A stretch of DNA of 43,217 bases from positions 6,209 to 49,425 of the forward strand of contig WKLE02000453.1 of NCBI GenBank assembly GCA_014885115.2. The letters run 5' to 3'. Source of the stretch: Asterionellopsis glacialis. Lineage: Eukaryota > Bacillariophyta > Plagiogrammaphyceae > Rhaphoneidales > Asterionellopsidaceae. The position numbers and the translations under genes were made by a program. The notes beneath the pieces were generated by a model. The model saw nothing but the letters and a program-made list of their open reading frames with translations. It was not told the DNA's origin and ran no database searches. This document shows positions 38,464-43,217 of this stretch, one piece after another. How positions within the stretch are numbered: position 1 is the first letter of the stretch; each line of letters starts with the position of its first letter.

Positions 38464-40203
38464 CTAACTAGAAAGGACTGCTTGGAGTGCACGTCCAGCC
38501 TCTTTGGAAAGTACATCGTGTCGACTCAAGTCACGTGCCTTTTCCAGGGTATCTACAACGGAAAGCTGTTTGCTTTTGGCTAGCGATCGTCTGGCAACAT
38601 CTGAATGATCCGCCAATACGCCAATACAAATGGCAGCAAGTGCAGCTTCGTGTTGAGAAGCCAACCGTGTACCTGTCACAGCTGTAGGAGGACGTAAGGA
38701 TCCTGAAAGATCTTCTGCCAAGGCTGTCAAAATAGGTTTAGCCACCAATTGCGGTGATTGCATTACCAAAATCGATTTCAACAATTTACTTTGTTCTCTC
38801 GACAAAATCGATAAGGCATTGGCAAAGGCACGGAGTGCCAAGGAACGGATGATACCACCATGATGTGCATCTTCATGGGAAATATAATCGGATTTTGTAA
38901 CGATGGCAGGTGCATTCAATGATCCTTGTGGTCCTGTTGCTCCTTCACTTTTATCGTTATAATAATCACTCTTGAGAGATCCTGGAGGTAGACCATCGTC
39001 CTGGGTACCTTTACCACCAATGTTGACGTCTTCTACAATTTCTGTAGGTGTCACACGTTCTTGAATTAAACTCATAATCCAATCATGAAGATTTAGTAAA
39101 CTTTCATTGTTGTAATTCTCGGGCAGATCCGCAGTGACTGGTGCACCTACAATGGCCAAGGCACAAAAGACCGCAGTTTCAATACCTGAACATCGTTCAT
39201 CAGTCAACATGACAACACTTTCCATCCCCAGACGTTGTGCACCCAAACGATCTTTTTGCAACAAACTTAACGATCGCTCTACAGACAGCAACGCCGTTTG
39301 AGTCGAATTGGCTCTGCGTTTGGCAGGTCGTTCCAGTATGCATTCATTGGATGTTTTACGTTTCAATCTTGCAAATTCACTGACAGTTGTTTGAATACAC
39401 GGACGTTGATCACTGCCATCACACATACCCGTGGCGGTATTGAGGATTGCACGACAGTGTTCATGAAATGTCATGGGATTCCCTCTAGTACGTAAACATT
39501 CGACAATGACGGAATGACTTAAATCTGGTGGTGTTTCCATATCATGTTCATGTTGTGGTGGGTATGGATGAGCATCCCCACGATATAAATGTACAACAAA
39601 ATGGACACGATCACATGTCATGCAATTGGCTGTGTTCTATATTATAGGAGGGGGCGTCAAACATGGGAAAATAAGAATTTTCAAATTTTCATGGGATTGC
39701 TAGAGGTGTGAGAAAAAGTCGTAATTATAATTTTGGAGCGAAAAACTCTTGGGACTCCTCTGTCGGAAAAAAAAATTAGGGCGGTGCCATGAACTTACCA
39801 TTTCATCATCATATTCCACCGAGATGGATCTTTTTTGTAAACATTTGGCAATACGGGCAGCCACAACGGAAGGTGTGGCATCTACCACATGGGTTGAACA
39901 ATTCGGATCTAATGGTGGATAAAATTGTGGAATTGGTCGTAATATAGCATCATCTACCTTCCATGGTGTTTCAATACTCGGGACTGCCTTTCCTTGTAAT
40001 ATTTCAGGCACATTTAATCCTTCAAGTAAACTTGGAATTTCTATTCTAGACTTGGGAAATCTAGCAGTATCTGTGTTGTTGTTGTTGTCGCTTTGTGTGT
40101 TATTGTCAACCACGGCGGCGGTATTAGCAGAACCGATACGTTGAGGTCTTTTGGACACCAACAATGGTTTGGCAATTCTTTGATTTGGGTTTGACTGAGA
40201 CAT
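38464..40203 (-). CDS. Conserved-looking alpha-helical protein with N-terminal KA1-like segment
   Basis: Two exons, 39799-40203 and 38464-39636, with a 162-bp intron at 39637-39798 (ATG|GTAAGT ... ATATAG|AAC, phase 0), giving 525 residues. The splice joins ISVEYDDEM to NTANCMTCDRVHFVVHLYRG, a natural strand-strand unit. Residues about 110-200 (VAARIAKCLQKRSISVEYDD ... VIVECLRTRGNPMTFHEHCR) have the alternating pattern of a small alpha/beta fold like the KA1 domain of AMPK/MARK-type kinases. There is no kinase domain. Residues about 230-525 are alpha-helical (VFCALAIVGAPVTADLPE, LALRAFANALSILSREQ, AALAAICIGVLADHSDVA) and could form ARM/HEAT-like repeats. Function unknown; the KA1 comparison is tentative. 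The N-terminus is Asn/Ser-rich and disordered. Confidence 0.75.
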
Positions 40204-42356
40204 GATTATATTTTATAAAGATAATATTTGATTCGGGGCAAGATATGAATGTGAATATGAATGTGAAGCGGGATCTTGATTATGAATTTGTGGTCTTGAA
40301 TAAATCACGACACAAAATAGCGATGACAGTTTCTTTGTGAACCCACGATAAAACCCAATATTACTGGCGATTCTGTGACTAGATTTGCAGTACTTGGGAC
40401 TTCCTTTGTGTGACTCGAGGGTGTACACAGTTATATTGTGGTTATTGCTGAAAAGGTGAAACCTTTGGGCGAAGCTATCACATACCCGGCAAGAAAAAAC
40501 AGGTTCAAGTAGACTAGTTGGAGTTGACTTTCAAATCGTGGGGCCGCTTCGCTGATATACAAACAGACACATGATTTTTGTTATGTGACTGAAACTGAAC
40601 CTGTCCAACCAATTTTTCGCGCGTACCATGATTCATCCAATAGAACTGTTTCCTATGTAGGATATTTCTGGTACTAAATTGAACAGAAGGACCGTTCAAG
40701 TATCACCTTCGCACATACCTATGATGGGATACATTTGATTCAAACCTCCTATCACTATCCTAAAAAATCAAACCATTCTCAAGTGGAAAAAGGCAGCGGA
40801 GGTCGTACTTCCGTGTATAAATGAATGCTCATATATGGATACCTATGATAGTTGGTGGGCCCCGTTAGATTGATTCTACCTGGCACTCCTTTTACGGAGT
40901 ACTTTCAAGGTACTTAGCTAGTATCACATGTAGCAGGTACCTGTACCTTGGTATTGTGTATACTTTAGGACTTTGGTAGTACTACGGAAGTCCTATTCCT
41001 AAGTCCCACAGACCATTCGTAAACCGTTGACTCTCATGACGGGCGGGGTGGGAGGAAATTTTCAAATGCGACACGACTTACGCCAAACAAGTCGTATCAC
41101 TTCTTATAGAGATACTAAATAATGTGTAATCAAGATTGATGATGCTGAGAGGAGAAAACCTCAATGATGGTGAGCGCTTCCTATTGGTGTACCTGGTATG
41201 CACATACCGGTACGTATCTGGGTTTTACAGTACCTGTACGTACCAAGTACCTGTGGTACGGAGCGTCTACCTGGTACCTGGTATCATATCAATAGTCCTA
41301 TGAGGACGTTCGTTTCTGAGGGGATGCGTCCATAATGGTGCACATTAAATCACAGCCTCCGTACGTACTACTGAGTGCGTGCAGATGATAAAAATGTCGA
41401 TGTTTAACTACTTTTATCTGACGTCAAAAAATACTCTCGCTCTCTGACAATAATAATGCAATCGTAAAATAAGCTTTGAACTTTGCATAGTCGCCAGTCA
41501 CGCCTGCAACAGCTGTTTTCATCTTTATCAATGATACAGCTTATTTGAATATCATTTATAATGGACATAATAGATATATAATAAACAGAATGAACTGGAT
41601 AACCGACAATATTCTTTTGAACGTTATGCATTCACGTGCATACATGGACTGTTTCCTCTTTACAGTGTACTCCTAATAAGTACCCTTACATCTTGATTGG
41701 ACAGGTTGTTAATTAATCAAAATAGATCTCCGAGGATGCAATGCCAACAAATTAGACTCTTTTTTAACAGTTTGCACCGGTCAAGCTTTTTCCTAAATCG
41801 ATTAGCTGGCGGCGTCTCTATCTTCACAAATCAAATTATATCTTGAGTAGGCAAGGCTGCCGTGCCACACCCCCGGCAGCTACGCACGCGACGAAAAATA
41901 GACAAACCTACTATACCACTACGAGCAACCACCACAAAAAAGACAGCCCTTCCTCTTGTTGCTCTCTCGTGTGCTAGCCAGTGGTTTTGTAGTGTGCACA
42001 CTACACATCTTCGAAAGACCATAAAGTCTAACAGACTACCAGTGATCCCTTGAGAAAAGAGCACGCCAGCTTGCAGCCTTCCGCTCCTTGCCCATTGATT
42101 GTGTCACACACTACAAGTCGACGTCAAGAGCAATCTCGGCGCCAGCCTTCCTACCCAAACCTACCTCTCTTGCTTTTTGATAGAAAAGTGACCACAAAGT
42201 CGGAGTGCGAAACAAAATTAAAAGTTAAAAAGGATAAAAGAACTGAGAGACGATTTATCGTACTTGAAATCTTTCTAGCTAGTCAAGCCTACAGATTCTA
42301 TCACTCACGTATCCCATTTAGATCCAAAAGACGGCATCTTGCAACGTTTTGGAATC
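40204..42356. other. Long divergent intergenic region with GTACC motifs
   Basis: About 2.15 kb without a supported gene. It contains the motif family at 40905-40955 (AAGGTACTTAGC, GCAGGTACCTGTACCTTGGTA) and densely at 41190-41285 (GTACCTGGTATGCACATACC, ACAGTACCTGTACGTACC, CTACCTGGTACCTGGTATC). Frames of 60-107 codons in 41862-42373 have no domain and probably lie in the promoter or 5' UTR of the gene starting at 42357. Confidence 0.5.
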
Positions 42357-43217
42357 ATGGAAGGTGGCGGTGAAACTGAGCAACAACCCCCCGTACCGGT
42401 ACCACCTCACCATCATCATCATCAACCACCACCACCACCGCCCCACTATGGTCCACCTCCTGTGATGCCTCTTCAGCAACACCAACAACAACCACCACCT
42501 CCAGCAATGTCGAATCGTGATGCACGCAAGGAACGTAAGAATGCAAACTCAAGAGCTCGAGCTGCAAAGCTGAAAACACGAATTATTGAATTACAAGCCA
42601 AAGATCCAGCCGAACTTAATGGAGAAGAAAAACAGTTGCTGAAAAATTTCGAAGAAAAGCGTGAACGTAAAAACAATCGATCCAAGGAGCGTGCGATTGA
42701 GAAAAAAACAGAAGTCGATCGTATATTGAACAAACCTGAAAGTAGACGTTCCGCCAAGGAAAAGAAATATTTAGAAACCTACATGGTATCCAAGCAACGT
42801 AAGAATATGGGTGATCGTCTTCGACGTCAAAAGATTAAGACTGGTGGACATGTCCCTGGATCGGGGAAACGTGTCAGTACGGAAGAGGCACCACTTGCTG
42901 CCAATAATACTGCACCAATGCCCAACCATCCAGCAGCTCCCTATAGCGCGGCTACTGGTGGTCCAGTACCTCCACCACCAGGACAATATCCTCATTATCC
43001 ATATTATTCGACGGCACCACCACCTCCATATCATCATTCCTATTATCCTCCTCCACCACCACCGCACCAGCAGCATCCAACTGGACCATCCCAACCACCA
43101 ACAGGAGATGGAAAAGAAGTTGAAGCGGGGGCGAACCAGGAAGGAGGTGCAGGATCAGCAGAAGAGCACCACAAAAAGTATGGTGAGGAGAAGCCGGGTG
43201 AAGAAAGCAATACGTCT
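42357..43217 (+). CDS. Pro/His-rich protein with repeated basic helices, 3' end outside the window
   Basis: The frame stays open from the ATG at 42357 to the last base (287 codons), so the gene is truncated by the window edge. Order: Pro/His/Gln-rich N-terminus (1-50); a highly charged helical region (about 51-155) made of two full degenerate repeats of about 45 residues and a partial third, beginning RKERKNANSRARAAKLKTRI, then RERKNNRSKERAIEKKTEVD, then KQRKNMGDRLRRQKIKTGG; a Pro/Tyr/His-rich segment (PYYSTAPPPPYHHSYYPPPP); and an acidic Gly/Glu tail. The basic repeats look like nucleic-acid-binding helices and superficially like bZIP basic regions, but no leucine zipper follows. It is plausibly an RNA- or chromatin-associated disordered protein. 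The ATG is the first in frame after a stop at 42276. Confidence 0.72.
   Translation, partial: MEGGGETEQQPPVPVPPHHHHHQPPPPPPHYGPPPVMPLQQHQQQPPPPAMSNRDARKERKNANSRARAAKLKTRIIELQAKDPAELNGEEKQLLKNFEEKRERKNNRSKERAIEKKTEVDRILNKPESRRSAKEKKYLETYMVSKQRKNMGDRLRRQKIKTGGHVPGSGKRVSTEEAPLAANNTAPMPNHPAAPYSAATGGPVPPPPGQYPHYPYYSTAPPPPYHHSYYPPPPPPHQQHPTGPSQPPTGDGKEVEAGANQEGGAGSAEEHHKKYGEEKPGEESNTS

Noticed and set aside
42357..42840. bZIP transcription factor call for the last gene
   Set aside because: The basic runs lack the N-x7-R spacing of a bZIP basic region and no heptad leucine zipper follows.
1..43217. tRNA, rRNA or snRNA genes
   Set aside because: I scanned for T-arm-like GTTCGAxxC and box motifs and saw none with a foldable partner. 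A dedicated covariance-model scan would be decisive.

Overview
The window looks like nuclear DNA of a photosynthetic stramenopile, most likely a diatom. The coding genes have short GT-AG introns (about 90-195 bp) and orthologues of eukaryotic housekeeping proteins (SRP68, frataxin, an AP-1 gamma adaptin fragment). One methyltransferase carries a signal peptide followed by an Ala-Ala-Phe motif of the kind that directs proteins into secondary plastids. A piggyBac relic and a tyrosine-recombinase relic resemble transposons common in diatom genomes. I cannot name the genus from sequence alone.

Layout. 1-4.4 kb: a multi-pass membrane protein (minus), an intergenic stretch with degenerate repeats, then SRP68 (minus, one intron). 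4.4-7.26 kb: gene-poor, with transposon debris including a probable Crypton-type tyrosine recombinase remnant. 7.26-14.8 kb: a Methyltransf_16-type methyltransferase (minus), a one-TM RING-H2 E3 ligase (minus, one intron), about 2 kb full of GTACC/CCTGG palindromic motifs, a TKL-type protein kinase (plus) and frataxin (minus, one intron). 15.7-19.1 kb: a secreted protein (plus), an orphan piece of AP-1 gamma adaptin (plus) and a probably plastid-targeted methyltransferase (minus, one intron). 19.2-22.8 kb: decayed mobile or repeat-derived coding sequence, including a frame broken only by in-frame stops and a piggyBac transposase relic. 23.7-28 kb: a paralogue of the first secreted protein (plus), a GATA microsatellite, and a long acidic type I membrane protein (minus, one intron). 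28-30.9 kb: mostly intergenic or transposon-like.

30.9-34.3 kb: a pseudogene of a cysteine-rich protein with two kringle domains (plus) and an SGNH-like secretory-pathway protein that seems to lack its catalytic residues (minus). 35.2-37.1 kb: two more decayed element-like coding stretches. 37.25-40.2 kb: a probable mitochondrial basic protein (plus) and a 525-residue alpha-helical protein (minus, one intron). 42.36 kb to the window end: an open, incomplete gene with a Pro/His-rich N-terminus and a tandemly repeated basic helical region.

There is no operon-like system. The genes are independent eukaryotic units. The window's character comes from living housekeeping genes interleaved with degenerating copies (kringle protein, adaptin fragment, several transposons) and from a dispersed palindromic GTACCTGG motif that fills most of the longer intergenic gaps.
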